64,000 bases of DNA from Armillaria gallica (lineage: Eukaryota; Basidiomycota; Agaricomycetes; Agaricales; Physalacriaceae): assembly GCA_037576215.1 (NCBI GenBank), contig JBANDB010000003.1, forward strand, positions 3,348,001-3,412,000, read 5' to 3'. The notes under the pieces were generated by a model. That model saw only the letters and a list, made by a program, of their open reading frames with translations. It was not told where the DNA came from and did no database searches. Below are positions 34,088-45,875 of the stretch, one piece after another (the first letter of the stretch is position 1; every line of letters begins with the position of its first letter). The translations under genes and the position numbers were made by a program.

Positions 34088-36228
34088 ATGACTGATTCTC
34101 CTCCGTCTGAAAAGTACGAGGCGAAGGTCTCCACGGAGAGCGTTCGCGCTACTATCAAGGATGGCATACCTCATTACATGGGACTTACTGGCGACAAGCT
34201 CCTTAGGGCCGTCACTATCACTGCTACCCTTGGTAAGAAAATTCCCTTCCATACTGCCTAGCGCGGCATCTGACTGGTCCTAGGATTTCTATTGTTTGGA
34301 TATGACCAGGGCGTCGTGCGTCTTCCTACCTTGTGACCTTCCTTCTCTTCTGATGAACGTGCTCTTCGCAGATGTCGGGTATCATCTCTGCCCCTCAGTT
34401 CTATCGAGTATTCCCGGATCTCAATCCGGACAATGTTGGAAGCAAGCATTCGTCCACAATGCAGGCATTCTATACCGCTATATACGAAATTGGATGCCTT
34501 GCAGGAGCGATCTTCGCTCTCATGTACGGCAACAAACTGGGACGCAGAAAGATCATCATGATCGGTGAATATTCATGTTTCCGCTTTCTATCTGTTGTAT
34601 TCATTGACGGGGTTCCGGCAGGCGGTTTCTGGGTCTCCATCGGAGCTCTTATCCAGATAACCTCCATGCCTGGGTACGTTGAATGATCCCTCTCGCGTCC
34701 GATGAATTAGGACTTACGTTTCCCCGTATCTCATGTGCAGTCATAAAGCCGGACATCAATTCGTGATTGGACGTATTGTCACAGGTTTTGGAAATGGCCT
34801 TAATACCGCAACGATCCCCAGTTGGCAGGCAGAATGCTCTAAGGCTCACAACAGAGGACTCCATATTTGCATTGAAGCAAGTATGATCGCTATGGGCACC
34901 GGTATGCCGAATCTTCATTCTATTTATGCAACTGAAAACTGATTGCAAATATAGTCATTGCGTATTGGATCGATTTTGGACTGTCCTACATTGACACATC
35001 TCTCTCGTGGCGTCTCCCCATCGGTCTTCAGATCATATTTGCCGTACTGCTTATTCTAGGTATCTCCCAACTACCCGAGTCTCCACGTTACCTATTGTCT
35101 ACCGGACAAACCGTGGAAGGAGAACATGTCGTTGCGGCCTTGAGTGCTGAGCGCGTCGACTCAGAGACTACCCAGCAGCAAAAGCGTGTCATTGTTGAAG
35201 CCCTCGAGTCTGTCGGAGAACTCCAAATCAAGCACGTCTTCACCAGCGGCCCATCACAGCACTTCAGGCGTACGCTCATCGGTGCTTCTAGTCAACTTTT
35301 CCAGCAGATTGGTGGATGCAATGCCATCATCTACTTTGCGTGCGTCTTATGAATGATCTGATATATATACGATGTTGACGCTCGGTTAGCCCGGTCATTT
35401 TCCAGACGTACATTGGTCTTGACCGTCAGCTTGCACTCATCCTAGGCGGGGTCAACTCTACGGTTTATGCTCTCTCTGCTTTTGGTTCATACCCTATGAT
35501 CGAACGTCTTGGTCGGCGCAAAATGTTCTTGTGGGGCACTGCTGGTCAAGCATTGTCTATGGTAAGTGACAACTTGCGGTGTTACGGCGAGATTCTCAAT
35601 GCTTCGTTTAGTTCCTTGCATGCTTTTGTCTCATCCCATACAACGTGAAAGGTGATACACAGAACACTGCGACGTACGGAGCTGTTGTAGCCCTGTTCCT
35701 CTTCCTTATGGCCTTTGGATGGTACGGTGACCCGCAATTTTTAGACTGGCATGATCTTTTAATATATATTCTAGCACATGGCTTGAATTGCCTTGGCTGC
35801 TACCGGCTGAGATAAATCCCAACGCTATTCGTACGAACGCTAATGCCATATCTACCATGACAAACTGGCTATGGAACTTTGCTGTCGTTATGTGGACCCC
35901 TCCCATGCTCGATAGTCTTGGTGGTTTCGGCACTTTCCTTTTCTTCGGCATCGTTAACCTGTGTTTCTTCCCTTTCATCTGGCTCTTCTATGTAGAGACC
36001 AAGGGTCGTACGCTAGAAGAGATCGACATTGTCTTTGCCAAGGCCTACACACAGGGCGAGTGGTATGTCAAGGTTGGCAATGAGCTACCCCGGCTCACTG
36101 CCGATGAGATCGAGAGCGAGGCAGTTAGGTGGGGCCTTACAGGTGACGAGGAGCGCCGTGCTGGATCGGTGGCACCCTCCGTGTGGGAGGATCAAGGCGA
36201 CAGCGAGAAGCAACAGCGCCCGGCGTAG
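34088..36228 (+). CDS. MFS sugar transporter
   Basis: About ten exons with short introns encode a 12-helix sugar porter of about 540 residues. Signatures in order: LLFGYDQG in helix 1; GNKLGRRKIIMI, the GxxxGRR loop between helices 2 and 3; IGRIVTGFGNGLNTATIP in helix 4; PESPRYLLSTGQTVEGE before the central loop; FQQIGGCNAIIYFAPVIFQ in helix 7; ERLGRRKMFLWGTAG between helices 8 and 9; and ETKGRTLEEID after helix 12 in place of PETKG. These are the hallmarks of the plasma-membrane hexose/pentose transporter family. The long C-terminal tail (TADEIESEAVRWGLTGDEER) is cytosolic. The sugar cannot be told from sequence. A TATA box and a 2.3-kb gene-free upstream region suggest elaborate regulation. 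Confidence 0.9.
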
Positions 36229-36488
36229 ATTGTGGTTGTCTGTCAACGCTGACTAGATCGGCTTAAAAGCCATCAAGTTCGCATGTACCATGTCGCCTTT
36301 CGAGCGACGAGAGCCCCGGATATGTGCCCCGTTGGCAGTGTAGACCGTATATTTCCATGCTGTAGCTAGTATAAACTGTACTTATCCTAGAACTTAAAAA
36401 AACTTTGTTCACTACTCTTGTGGCTGTGGTATGACGTAATGTTGGTACTTCTCTCTCGACCACGAAGGTTGCCCTGCATTTCTACCCT

Positions 36489-37240
36489 ATGAACAAATTG
36501 AAACGACCTTTACCCAATTCACCCACGAAAGTACCATTCTCTAGTGCCGTGCAGGTCATTGGTACCAGTGTTTCGACCAAATATTCGCTTGACCACAACG
36601 GGACAATACCAGTACCTCCAGACGATGTAACGCCTCGAAGTCGCGTCGAGCAGTACTGGGCTGCTCGAGCATTGACTGCAGAGGCCTTACTATCAGCACG
36701 AACAGAGCACCACCGGGAACTGCGTACACTTTCGTTTGGTGAAGAACTGAAGCGTTCAGTGAGCATTGGCTGTTCGTTTCGGTATTTCTTGACCACAATG
36801 ACCTTGGTAGCGGGAACGGAATACTCTCATGAAGGCAAACGAGGACAAAATTTCGAGAATGGAGAAACTGACGGTGTGTTCTTATCTCCCTCGTACTCGA
36901 CGCGTCCATTCATGATCGCGTATCCTAGTGGGCCCTGCTCGGCGTCATAGTATTTCTTGCAATATTAATTGTCTGGATGTCTCATGTGAATCAGCATCGT
37001 ACACAACGTCCACAACGTTGGCTTCTACCGTCTCATTTCACAATACCTATACTTTCGCCTTTCACGTCTGTGGTAGGTGATGTCGTTCACTTGGGTTACT
37101 CCCGTTGAGCTCTTCATCAGGTTGAGAAAGAAGTCTCTGTCATTGGCTCGAAGACCATTGTTTTTGCTATCGCCATTGTTGCTTGCCTTGCATATTTTGT
37201 ATATCGACATTGGCTTGCGTCTCGTCTTCGCAAAGAATGA
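36489..37240 (+). CDS. Small coiled-coil membrane protein with two hydrophobic segments
   Basis: Four exons join cleanly. The N-terminus reads MNKLKRPLPNSPTKVPFSSA. A helical, coiled-coil-like part follows: WAARALTAEALLSARTEHHR, ELRTLSFGEELKRS, then after an intron RERNTLMKANEDKISRMEKL. A second intron leads to a hydrophobic helix ALLGVIVFLAILIVWMSHV and a basic loop (HRTQRPQRW). A third leads to EKEVSVIGSKTIVFAIAIVA and CLAYFVYRHWLASRLRKE with the stop at 37238-37240. It looks like a membrane-anchored coiled-coil protein of about 180 residues with a hairpin or two-helix C-terminus. I recall related hypothetical proteins in mushrooms but no name or function. It lies between the transporter and the Kre6-like gene. 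Confidence 0.6.
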
Positions 37241-38124
37241 ATCCGGGATGCTGTATTTTGGCGAGTTATTAGTCGATCTTTTTTCAGTCTATTTGTGCTG
37301 TTGATAGTGGTCAATAGATGCTACAGTTCTTGCAGCCTCTGCGATTCTCGAAACTGTGTGGTTGGTGAACGTTTGAGCCAAGGCGGAACTTTGATATATG
37401 CACTCATCTAGGACCCGAAACCACTGTCAAATCACGGTCCCGCTTCGTTTTTTTTTTTTCTAAGCGGATGTCCTTCCAGCCGCCGTATCGCCAATAATAG
37501 TAACATTGGAGGTAGTACTGCCTTCTGTGGCGTCAGGTTAACTCCCACAACTTGTCAGACAGCCACCATCTCACAAGGAACTCTGACCCACATCCAACCT
37601 TCGACGAACGGATTGTCCCAGTTGCATTGACAATGCTGTCACAGATCACTGGACTATGATCATTGTTTCGATCTCGCGCCTGGTCGCACCGCAGCTACTG
37701 CGTAGCACTCAGCCCCTCGTGCCTCGCAGTGCCTACAACTGTTTCATTTACTGACGAAACGACTACGGTTTGCGGCCGAATGTCAAATGGAGTAGTAGAA
37801 CACCGGCAGGACGCAGGTCCACAGGTTGACAATGACTTGCCTTCTCTCATTCGATCGACGGTGATCCACAAGCAACATCCGTTTTCTTAGGTGGTCCTGA
37901 CGGATTTTATGACATTCTCAGTCAGTCATTGAATGACTGGAAGTCCATCGATGTATCTTCCTTGACTATAACCGCGCAGTCATATTTATAGCTTCCGCGG
38001 GTGATGTTGAGGCATCACAATGATGACTTTATTTAGGAAGACTGCGCGACGAGGGTGATGACTTTTGATTTTCCTCCCGTCTCGTCTCCACCGCTCTTTC
38101 TTCCGCACATTTCCTGCTTGAATT
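37241..38124. other. Spacer upstream of the Kre6/Skn1-like gene
   Basis: Nearly 900 bases with a run of 13 T at about 37449-37461 and no supported gene. A frame at 37663-37890 has no protein-like neighbours. The last part is T/C-rich leader for the gene at 38125. Confidence 0.4.
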
Positions 38125-40659
38125 ATGGCACGGAGTGTCCATTTCGATTCGTCCACTATAAGTCTTTTGGCCAGTAGCCCATCACAGATGCTGCGTAATC
38201 GCGATTCCGAATGGGTATGAACTTTCTTTGCTCCACTTTCAAGTTTCTAACCAGCCTTCTAGGGGGATAATCCTTATCCTGTGGGGTCAACAAGCTCGAG
38301 GACGCCATCATTGTCTGGCCAAGTACGTGTCAATTTATAAACCACGGTCATTCATTGATATTCGATAGTTTTCGCTCGGTGCTGACCCTTCTACGTGGGG
38401 CTCCAATCTGTCACCGAATGTCGAGGAGCCTGATGATGCACTCCACTTACCTACGGTGCGCGACGGAAAGATGGTGGAAGATGCAGATCTTTCTTTCTCA
38501 AGGCGAGGGATTGCCAACGTAGGCTGCTTGTCAATTCTATGTACAGGGATCCTTATGCTATTGTGAGTACCTGTGTTCCTGTCGACACTGTCAATCCCTT
38601 ATACTTTGCAGTATCGGGTATCCCATTATGACATACGTGCAAGACCTAAATACGACAACGACGAGTTTGAATCTCGGTGTCAACGCTTCAGGCCAGGTCA
38701 GCAGAAGTCAATTTATGTTGGCGGCGTTTTGATGTTCTTCGTAATCAGGTTCCCGATATTGGTAACTTCGGCCTCATTGACGCGGATACCCCAGAAGATG
38801 CTTATACCTTCACTTCGTGGCGAGATGGTTCTGAGTGGCAACTTGTGTTCTCAGATGAGTTCGAGACAGAGGGGCGTACGTTCTATTCTGGCGATGACCC
38901 TTATTGGGAAGCGGTGGACCTGCATTACTGGGTGCGGTCCATGCGCTTAGTACCTGGTGATTTATTCATGACCTCTCTTAGTCGACGAACAATATGGAGT
39001 GGTATGATCCCGCAGCCGTAACGACTGCGAATGGCTCCCTGCAAATTACTTTGTCCAAGAAAGAAACACACGATTTGGATTACCAAGGAGGTAAACATGA
39101 CCTTCCGCTACATGTACTGTCACTGATGCACACGACGTAGGTATGGTGTCGACATGGTAACCTTCTGGCAGAATTGTGCTACCTATGTCACCGTCTGAAA
39201 GATTATTTGCAGGAACAAATTCTGCTTCACTGGTGGTTATTTATCCGCCTCTGTTCAGCTTCCTGGGATTAGCAATGTCGTTGGTCTGTGGCCCGCTGTA
39301 TGGGCCATGGGAAATCTAGGACGTGCAGGGTATGGCGCGACACTAGAAGGGATGGTACGTCAAATATCACCCTCATTGTATGTGCATGGGTTACATTTGC
39401 TTTTAGTGGCCTTACACGTACGACGCTTGTGACGTCGGGACGGCGCCTAATCAAACCATTAACAATGAACCCACGGCTGCGCTAACTAGCGGTTACTCAA
39501 GTTCGAATTACGAGCTCTCATATCTACCTGGACAGCGACTCTCACGGTGTACCTGCGATGGGGAGAGTCATCCAGGACCTAAACATTCTGATGGCACATA
39601 CGTCGGGCGCTCTGCCCCCGAAATCGATGTCTTCGAAGCGCAGGTTAGCGAAGAAATTGGTCAAGTATCGCAATCCGGACAGTGGGCAGTGCGTTTACTT
39701 CTTCCCGCGCTTCGTTAGCCGCATTTGACCATTCTATGCGGTAGCCATTTAACAAGGGATACGTTTGGGATAATAGTTCCGACAACCTGATCATTGCAGA
39801 CAGCAGTATATCTGCGCTGAACTCGTACATCGGTGGTTCAACGCAGCAAGCAACCTCAGTGGTTTCAACGACAAACTCGGAATGCTATCAATTATCAACC
39901 GGATGCTATGCTACTTACGCTTTTGAGGTAATCTCGTCCGAAGCTTTGAGATGGAAGCTCGCTAATCATGGGACTTTCTTTCAGTACAAACCTGGTAAGC
40001 TACTGTCGGGGTTCTGAGGCCGCGTCGCGAACTGACGGTACAATATTCTCTAGGGTACGAATCTGACGACGCTGTAAGCGGGTTCGATTCTCGACACCAT
40101 CTCCTTATGCTAATGATATCCTTTCCGCAGTATATCACATGGGTGAACGACGGAAAGGTGGCTTGGACCTTAAACGCCGCAGGCGTTGGAGCAGACTCGG
40201 ATACCGAAATTTCTGCCCGACCTGTTCCAGGAGAACCCATGGTTCGTGGGCTTCTTTCACCCGTCTATCTTACGTTTCCTTACATGTTCTTGATGTGCAG
40301 TATATCTTGGCAAATCTCGGGATGTCGACGAACTTTGGAGATGTCGACCTGAACCATCTCACCTTTCCGGCAATCATGCTCATAGATTGGATCCGCGTTT
40401 ACCAGGTTAGTTGAAACATTTTCTGAGTGTGTTTTCTTACGCTCGTTCAGGATCCGGATAACATTAACATCGGCTGCGATCCCGAGGATTATCCGACGGC
40501 TGATTATATCACGACGTGCGTTCACTTCTCTGCTTCTATGAGATGCATATTGAAGCTATTTGAAGCTACTCGGGTGCATATACCAATCCTAATTATACAA
40601 CATGGAGCGACGATTACGGCCAGACAGTTCCTAAGAACTCCCTGGTGGACGGATGCTAA
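38125..40659 (+). CDS. KRE6: GH16 family Kre6/Skn1-like beta-glucan synthesis protein
   Basis: More than ten exons encode a protein of about 600 residues. A Ser-rich cytosolic tail ([20 protein letters not shown]) precedes one signal-anchor helix ([22 protein letters not shown]), i.e. type II membrane topology. The lumenal part contains [89 protein letters not shown], then the GH16 catalytic motif [10 protein letters not shown] (E-x-D-x-x-E at 39620-39637). It continues [20 protein letters not shown] and ends [10 protein letters not shown]. This is the Kre6/Skn1 group, needed for beta-1,6-glucan of the cell wall and acting in the ER/Golgi or at the plasma membrane. Several Kre6-like paralogues usually exist in a mushroom genome, so the symbol names the family rather than strict orthology. 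Confidence 0.88.
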
Positions 40660-41012
40660 GTGGGATATTTTAGTTTCCTGTCAGGACTTCATAAATAGTG
40701 TACTATCAGCGGTCCGGATTTTCTGTCTTATTATAGCTTACTCATACGCACGACGGACAGTCATTACCCTACTATTTTTCACATAGAGCAGCTTAAATGT
40801 TCAGGCAATGCTAATATTTGTTGCCTTGGCCAGGAAGGGCGAATATTTCCTGCCGAATTTACCGAATTTATTCAAGCATGATTGCTTGGCACGTGGGCCA
40901 CTGGCGCATGGCCACACGTGCCAACTGTCTTGAAGCTGCCCTCTACTGCCCTCCACGACGAGCAAGCTCGGTTCCCTATTGTGTTCATTGTGCGATCGCC
41001 AAGGCCTAAGGC

Positions 41013-42932
41013 ATGAGCCTCGATATCTCTGCCAATGGACGTCCTGTTGACAAGGGCAAAGGAAGGGCCGTGGAGCCTCCCTCCGAACGCACACCTTTAA
41101 TTCCACCTGCTTCGAGCTCGCTGTCCTCGTCGGTGGCCGATATCGAGCTCTCACATACGCAGTCTCGACGACCGCTCTTGCATAAGCTACTTTATGTTTT
41201 CTTTATCTCCCTGCTGTGTTGTGTTGTCGCTGTTGTCGCCCTTGCATTGCTCGCATGGTCTTATGCTGCGCGGGCCTCAGACCTGTCTCCCGACGCCATC
41301 ATTAACGACGGACTGGTTTTCGAGGGCCCAAGTCGCGTGGATGTACTGAATATGTCGGATACGGGTGGAATATGGGCTCGAATAGAGGGAAGAATAGGCC
41401 TGGATGTTGGTGGTGTCATTGGCGTGAACAGCGACGACCAGGATAACCTGGTGCTGGACCTTTGGAAGTCGCTAGGTAGATGGGGAATCCGAAAGATGGA
41501 CCGTGTCTCTGTCCATATTTCCAGTGTACACGTCGTATCCGAGCAGGATGAACGACTGGCAACCATCACCATTCCGTCCCAGGAGATAGCCATAACGGCT
41601 GATCCTCCTTCCGACCTATCGTGGCTCCAGCCCATTTTTACGACCGTATTCATTCAGCCGACGACCAACGGCTCCGTCCTGAAATCCTTTGTACAAGAGG
41701 CGTGGAGAGAAGGATCATTCGCTCTGAAAATAGACATTGGAGAGATTGCCGTCGAAGGGGGCAACTTGGGTGGTGCTAGTTGGAGACATAATCTTCACAG
41801 AAAATTCACAGACGTCAACACTGTCATACAATTGATAAGTGAGTTCGTGTCTTTCGCTGTGTTTGTCCCACTCTGATGTGTTTGCTAGTTCCTAGTCTTC
41901 CAGGACTGCCTCAGCCTGGTCGAAATGTTCCATTTCCTCCCCTGACGGACCTTATAAACCTTGAATCTTTTTCAGTGACGGCTGTCAATGACAAGCTGAC
42001 CCTGAAAGCTTGCGCGACCATCATCGATCCGGCGCCATCATCATTCAATTTCACTTTGCCACCCCTCCCATTCGTCGTATCCCTCCCTCCGGATGTTCCA
42101 ATTGCTAATGTGACCACAGAATCGTTTACAACGACTCACCCGAATATTACCCTGCAAATCACAGGGTCAGTACTTCCCCTACCATCTGGTTCTTCCCCAG
42201 TTCTCTCTGTCTTTCTATCACGGTACCTCTCCGCACTACCTAATCCCATAACCATCTCAACACCTTTAGTTTCGAATCTATCAGTGGACGCCGTATTTCC
42301 TGGGCCTCAGCCTCGACCTAAGGTTTTGCGCAATGTCACTATCCACGACATGAAGATCAAGCCTCGGGGAAGTATTTTCCTCGCGAGTGGCACCGTCTTT
42401 GCGCGCGTTGTCCTGCCGAAAGGTATGGACATCGACTTGGACGTAAGCCACGTCCTACCCGATGTGCTGGTGTTCGATGGCGAGCCGCCACAGAGCAAGC
42501 CCATCCTTCCCGACCCACTACCCGATCACGCGTTTGCGCACATACAGCCCGATGAATGGCTGGAATCGAAGTGTGTCCCAGCGGAAAGTGATGAAGATGG
42601 AGGTAGCGCTTTTGCCGTGAGCGCAAAGATAGAAGAAGTACCATTAGAGGTACTTCCTGGACGACAGAAGGAGTTTAGCAATTTTGTCAGCAAGGTATTC
42701 TCGTCTTCTTTTTCTGGACGCCATGAATACTATCAATTTGTTTTCATAGGTTATATTTGGCACCGACGGCGCGCTGGCTGGTCTCGTAGGAACCGTTGCT
42801 GTTCTCGTGGATGTGCCGGGATTACCTTCAGAGGATGATTCCCTGCAACTAGATGGGCTGCCTTTCCAGGGAAGTGTTCGTGTTGGGAAGAAAAGCATGT
42901 TTTCGTTTACTGAATGGTTTCCTTTGCTGTGA
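41013..42932 (+). CDS. Type II vacuolar-type membrane protein resembling Tag1
   Basis: Three exons encode about 600 residues. A cytosolic tail (MSLDISANGRPVDKGKGRAV) carries SERTPLI, an acidic dileucine ([DE]xxxL[LI]) signal like those that send proteins to the vacuole. One transmembrane helix spans residues about 59-84 (LYVFFISLLCCVVAVVALAL). The large lumenal part has repeating beta-rich, LEA-like text: DAIINDGLVFEGPSRVDVLN, RIGLDVGGVIGVNSDD, TLKACATIIDPAPSSFNFTL, FPPLTDLINLESFSVTAVND, VRNVTIHD-like strands and KIKPRGSIFLASGTVFARVV. The end is KSMFSFTEWFPLL. Introns end exons at about 41836 and 42692 in phase. The layout fits yeast Tag1 (YLR173W), a vacuolar membrane protein with lumenal LEA domains involved in ending autophagy. 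The assignment is tentative. Confidence 0.65.
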
Positions 42933-43008
42933 TTTGGACTGGCTTTGTAACATCATTGTAACCACGCATTCTTGTATAGATATGGCATTTCATACATTTA
43001 TTCTGCAG

Positions 43009-44448
43009 TTAAGGACTATGAGATCTAAATGAGTATGAGCTCTCATCTTCATCTAAGTCGGAACTGGTATCTATTGTTACGAGAACGCCAGCCTGTAAAA
43101 GAGGCTGTATATCATGGGGCTCTTGTTGAAAGATAACATGAAAGTTGTGCAAAGGAATGCCGATATCACGTCTGGAATATACCAGAGAACGTACTGAATA
43201 CGAATCGTTATAAGAGTGGTACTGTAATGTGCGAAGTGAAGGGCAAGGTACTACACCAAGACTAGGCTCAAGAGCAGCCAAAGGGATGCTCTCAGATAAA
43301 TCCATCTCCATCACCGAAGAAAGGATCGAGAAGAAACTATCCAGCGCCTCCTGGCTAGCATTAATCTCGTTAAGCTTCAGACACCGAAGCTTATGCAATG
43401 GAATCGTGGAACTCGTCATTCGGATAAAGCATTCCAAAAGGGGGGCCGCGTCTTGCACCGTCTCGGTGGGATCCAAGGTGCTCCTGACGTCCTCCAACGA
43501 GAGGTTCTCCAGAGCGGGAAAATGCATGCTAGAGACGAACTGAACAGCATCGTCGACATCCACGAATCCCAAAGTGAAATGAGACAACGTCAGGGCTGAA
43601 ATTAAGGTCGATCCTGCTGCGCCACAGGGACATGACCCGATCACCGAGAGGTGGCGCAAATCAGGGGACCCGGATATAAGGTCCGTAAATTCATTCCAGG
43701 TAGGAAGGACGTCGGGAGCGTGGTACTTCAGCTCTAGGCTGGTAAGATTACTGAGGGACGACGCTGCGGCGCTCCAATTAACGTGGACACCGACGAGGGA
43801 GAGGTGATTGAGTCCTGGTAGAGGGATCCCACCGAACAACGGTAGGGAGCCTCGTAGGCGCTGGGGCTGGAATATTTGATCTTTTAGAGCAAAATATTCG
43901 TTGCAACGAGAAAGGGACAGCCGCTTTAGCGCTGGCAATGATGCCACGTCAAGTCTTCGAGTCTCCAATAAAAAAGTGTGCATTGGCGCCCAGGTATCGA
44001 GAAGGATATCCACGTCTTGAAGACGGTTGAAATGCGGCGCAAGGAGTCGGATGACGGATCGCATGCCATTGGAGGTGAAGCCGTGAGGTTCTTCTTCCCA
44101 GTCCCAAGACGGATCACGGAAATCCATTAAAAGATCGAGCGGGAATGTAGAAGACCTCGAGAGCATGCTATTTGCCCGAAGGTATTGAATAGATGATAAT
44201 GGAAAACTGAAGCTGATGAATTTCCATAGATCGCCGGTCGATAGCGCGACGTTCCGCCAGCGCCGGCATGTCTGTGAGATGATAAAAGGAGCTGGTATCG
44301 TGTCGTGCCTGGTCTCCTTTGCTGCCAGGAAGAAAATTTTGGCCAACAGTTCGTTGGGAAGCCTGTCGATGGGCAGGGTCGACGAAGAGTCGATGGAAAG
44401 GGCAGCGAACTCTATCTCCAGCATTCTTGAATTAGTCCCTGTGTTCAA
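43009..44448 (-). CDS. F-box domain protein (single exon, 479 aa)
   Basis: An intronless 479-residue frame on the minus strand. Residues about 22-75 form a clear F-box: STLPIDRLPNELLAKIFFLA, then FIISQTCRRWRNVALSTGDL and WKFISFSF. The rest is leucine-rich with recurring strand text: LPALKRLSLSRCNEYF, LPGLNHLSLVGVHVNW, LSNLTSLELKYHAPDVLP, SPDLRHLSVIGSCPCG, FPALENLSLEDVRSTL, HKLRCLKLNEINASQE. This is the commonest F-box layout in Agaricomycetes, acting as substrate receptor of an SCF ubiquitin ligase. The acidic end (SSDLDEDESSYSF) is not conserved in the family. The stop lies only 77 bases from the convergent stop of the Tag1-like gene, so the 3' untranslated regions probably overlap. Confidence 0.87.
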   Translation of the reverse strand: MNTGTNSRMLEIEFAALSIDSSSTLPIDRLPNELLAKIFFLAAKETRHDTIPAPFIISQTCRRWRNVALSTGDLWKFISFSFPLSSIQYLRANSMLSRSSTFPLDLLMDFRDPSWDWEEEPHGFTSNGMRSVIRLLAPHFNRLQDVDILLDTWAPMHTFLLETRRLDVASLPALKRLSLSRCNEYFALKDQIFQPQRLRGSLPLFGGIPLPGLNHLSLVGVHVNWSAAASSLSNLTSLELKYHAPDVLPTWNEFTDLISGSPDLRHLSVIGSCPCGAAGSTLISALTLSHFTLGFVDVDDAVQFVSSMHFPALENLSLEDVRSTLDPTETVQDAAPLLECFIRMTSSTIPLHKLRCLKLNEINASQEALDSFFSILSSVMEMDLSESIPLAALEPSLGVVPCPSLRTLQYHSYNDSYSVRSLVYSRRDIGIPLHNFHVIFQQEPHDIQPLLQAGVLVTIDTSSDLDEDESSYSFRSHSP

Positions 44449-44459
44449 AATTGGTTAGG

Positions 44460-45875
44460 CTTCGCTCGGACGTTGATGCATGATGCGACACCTACAAGGA
44501 CAGTGGACACATCAACGTGAGGCTATGGAGTAGCTAAAGCAGACAGACAACGGTTGTCACGTCTTATACCATCATCCTTCAAGCGCGCGCCGCTGTCTTC
44601 GGATATCAGGGATATTATGGTTAAATTTTCAAGACGGAAAGGCTTAATCGGTGGTGTTAGAAGAAATGCAGGAAGGCCTGCCTGAAAAGAGAACAAACAC
44701 TTGGACGCTTTGAAACGCAGGGTGAGAAATGCTATCGAGCCACAAGGCAACCGAGGCATTGAATTGTTGAGACGAAGCTCGTTCACATGCTTGGTAACCC
44801 CCACATAGCTCCGGAGGAGGGTTCTTTTTGACAGAACCGGAACTTCTCCCGATTGTAAATGACTTGCCTATTAGCGGCTGTACCTTCAGTATCCCATTCA
44901 CGGATACCTGCCGTTGAAATATTTGAAACCCAAAATAAATCAGAGACACGATAAGAAGGCCTCGTGTTATGTATAGCTCACTGTCAGCGGGTTTATCGAT
45001 ATCCCTCTATGTTTTGACAGTTATGTTATGCGGCTAATCCGGGACAAATGATAATTATAAACTGAACACGCTACCTGGGAGAAGGGGGGAAGGTAAGGAG
45101 GAGAATAGGGAAGTCCAGGCTACGGTTGGAAAGCTTTGAAGCCCTGAACTCAAGCCGAATTGACCGAATTTTCACTACGCCACACAAGAAGTAGAAAGAA
45201 AGCGACGCCACGTGGCTCAATATAGTTCTGCCAAAGGCTTTGCCACACACAGCCAACTTTTAGCACTGCTTCTAGAAATCGAAGAGAACGTATTTGCAAG
45301 GTTTCCGTAATGTCCTCGAGAGCGTGCATCTGACATCTGCAATGGAATCGCATATATCTCGACTAAGATCTAAGATCTGCATTCAGAAATCGTTGGAAAT
45401 ATCGCTTGCCCAGGTTTCACGCCAATAACCAACTAATAACTTGACATGGACGCGCTTTCGAGAATCGTTTTTCCAGTTGAATGCAGGCATGTGAGATAGT
45501 CGAGCTTCTCACGGCACGACAGACAGTCGCCGTTTGGGTTCTCGTAGTGATCTACTTACATGCTGCTTAATCCCGCGGAGATTTCGTAGTATATAATAAG
45601 CACGGATACTTCGTCTGAGAATGGCCCCAGGATTCTAACAAGACACTCAATACGACAGTTGGGCTATTGATAAGGTAGTCTCTTATTGTGGAATGTTTCC
45701 ACTGTACAACCCTTACGACGATGAGATCCCCTCCCAGTATAAAAAATGTTGAAAACTTCATTGCACAAGGTGTCAAAAGGCGTTAAGTTGTAAGACATTT
45801 GAGAAGGGTATGAAGAAGGTCAAACACATAAATTTCAAAATTCCGACGCTAATGAATTTGGAATTACTAAACTAA
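44460..45875. other. Stretch with possible F-box/LRR remnant on the minus strand (44523-44949)
   Basis: Minus-strand text such as TKHVNELRLNNSMPRLPCGS, IAFLTLRFKASKCLFSF and IKPFRLENLTIISLI resembles the leucine-rich tail of an F-box protein, but it is spread over two frames and lacks an F-box. A further frame at 45150-45353 reads HALEDITETLQIRSLRFLEA. They may be decayed pieces of a neighbouring F-box copy. The part from 45400 to 45875 shows nothing and is the 3' flank of the thaumatin-like gene. Confidence 0.3.

Noticed and set aside
40075..40100. GGTTCGATTCTC resembles a tRNA B box
   Set aside because: It lies in an intron of the GH16 gene; no A box, acceptor stem or anticodon arm can be built around it.
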